Assembly (NCBI RefSeq): GCF_049472135.1
Contig: NZ_JBMOVV010000014.1
Coordinates: 1-62,584 of the forward strand
Length of the DNA stretch: 62,584 nucleotides
Source of the DNA: Arcobacter_B sp049472135
Lineage (GTDB): Bacteria; Campylobacterota; Campylobacteria; Campylobacterales; Arcobacteraceae
Direction: 5' to 3'
Within the stretch, counting starts at the first letter, position 1. Each line of letters opens with the position of its first letter. The notes under the pieces were generated by a model. It did no database searches. It worked only from the letters and a program-made list of their open reading frames with translations, and was not told the DNA's origin. A program made the position numbers and the translations under genes. Of the stretch, positions 62,091-62,584 are shown one piece after another.

Positions 62091-62584
62091 ATGAGAATCA
62101 ATACAAACGTAGCTTCTTTACAAGCAAGAGAGGCTAATACAAATACAAATAAAAGCTTAACAAACTCATTAGAGAAATTAAGTTCAGGTCTTAGAATCAA
62201 CAAAGCAAGTGATGATGCTTCAGGACTTGCAATTGCTGATAAATTAAGAACTCAAGCAAGTGGTACTGGTCAAGCTATTTCAAATGGTAATTCTGCTATT
62301 GCTTTAACTCAAATTGCTGATAAAGCTATGGCTGAGCAATCTAATATTTTAGATATCGTTAAAACGAAATTAATTCAAGCTGCTACTGCTACTACTTCTA
62401 CTGCTGGTAGACAAGCTATTGGTAAAGATATTGATAAATTATTAGACCAATTAGATAATATTGCACAACAAACTAACTACAATGGTATTCAACTTTTACA
62501 AGGTGATACTACTTTTAGAACTGGGGCTACAGCTGCTTCTCACACTTTCCAAATGGGTGACAAAGCTGCTAATACTATTTCTAC
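62091..62584 (+). CDS. Flagellin 4, N-terminal part (cut by window edge)
   Basis: An open frame of 494 bp from ATG 62091 to the window end, covering residues 1-164. By eye it is identical base for base to flagellin 1 (58749-59242), including synonymous positions where flagellins 2 and 3 differ. The upstream region is unrelated to that of flagellin 1 and carries leader RNA copy C instead. Confidence 0.95.
   Translation, partial: MRINTNVASLQAREANTNTNKSLTNSLEKLSSGLRINKASDDASGLAIADKLRTQASGTGQAISNGNSAIALTQIADKAMAEQSNILDIVKTKLIQAATATTSTAGRQAIGKDIDKLLDQLDNIAQQTNYNGIQLLQGDTTFRTGATAASHTFQMGDKAANTIS

Overview
The window is AT-rich, gene-dense DNA from a free-living member of the Campylobacterota, most likely an Arcobacter-type (Arcobacter sensu lato, probably marine) organism. 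I infer this from overall protein character: histidine kinases with an H(Q/H)WRQPL phospho-acceptor box, short flagellins of 290-292 residues, the hrcA-grpE-dnaK order, an ArsRS-like response regulator/kinase pair beside an HtrA protease, and TAXI-TRAP transport. No database search was possible, so the genus is an inference.

Layout. (1) 1-7.9 kb, minus strand: a type I secretion locus, read in the order TolC-like outer-membrane protein, LapB-type ABC exporter, HlyD-type adaptor, a 61-residue protein of unknown function, then the N-terminal 672 residues of a giant Calx-beta-repeat adhesin that runs off the left edge. A response regulator and a PAS histidine kinase are divergent from it (8.1-10.9 kb). 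(2) 11-13 kb: a 33-residue membrane microprotein, another kinase, and a Leu-Ser-Cys tRNA operon with a strong promoter. (3) 13.1-18.3 kb: ilvD, then htrA with an overlapping regulator/kinase pair. (4) 18.3-29.3 kb, minus strand: late cobalamin assembly genes (cbiB, cobQ/cbiP, cobD-like, cobS, cobU, cobT) in two blocks, separated by an orphan ORF, a KAP-type P-loop NTPase and a PilJ-type sensor kinase. (5) 29.4-37.8 kb: DsbD and a secreted thioredoxin, a rhodanese, a GGDEF/EAL protein, Psd, MltA and small conserved proteins. (6) 37.8-41.3 kb: dnaK, grpE and hrcA with a CIRCE operator. (7) 41.6-48.2 kb: a TAXI-TRAP transporter convergent with a two-component system. (8) 48.2-57.5 kb, minus strand: truA, an LptF/G permease, prepilin peptidase, uppS, coaBC, glmU and an ankyrin protein in a tight operon, then a SUV3-like helicase. 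(9) 57.6 kb to the right edge, plus strand: trmA and a tandem array of four flagellin genes, the last cut by the edge.

The most unusual signal is in the flagellin array. Flagellins 2, 3 and 4 are each preceded by a leader of about 107 nt that contains three short hairpins followed by a nearly invariant block ending in the ribosome binding site. The stems change sequence between copies but keep pairing (compensatory changes), which is the signature of a conserved structured RNA. I do not recognise it as a known riboswitch family. Flagellin 1 lacks the leader, yet its coding sequence is identical over all 494 visible bases to flagellin 4, which has it. The same protein therefore seems to be placed under two kinds of control.

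Second in interest is the adhesin locus. The adhesin has an AAAAG site near residue 147 that resembles LapG-type cleavage sites, and the TolC-like protein carries a C-terminal SPOR-like domain. The window also holds a membrane-anchored transglutaminase-like protein and a GGDEF/EAL protein that could act as LapG- and LapD-like partners, but they lie far from the adhesin and that link is speculative.
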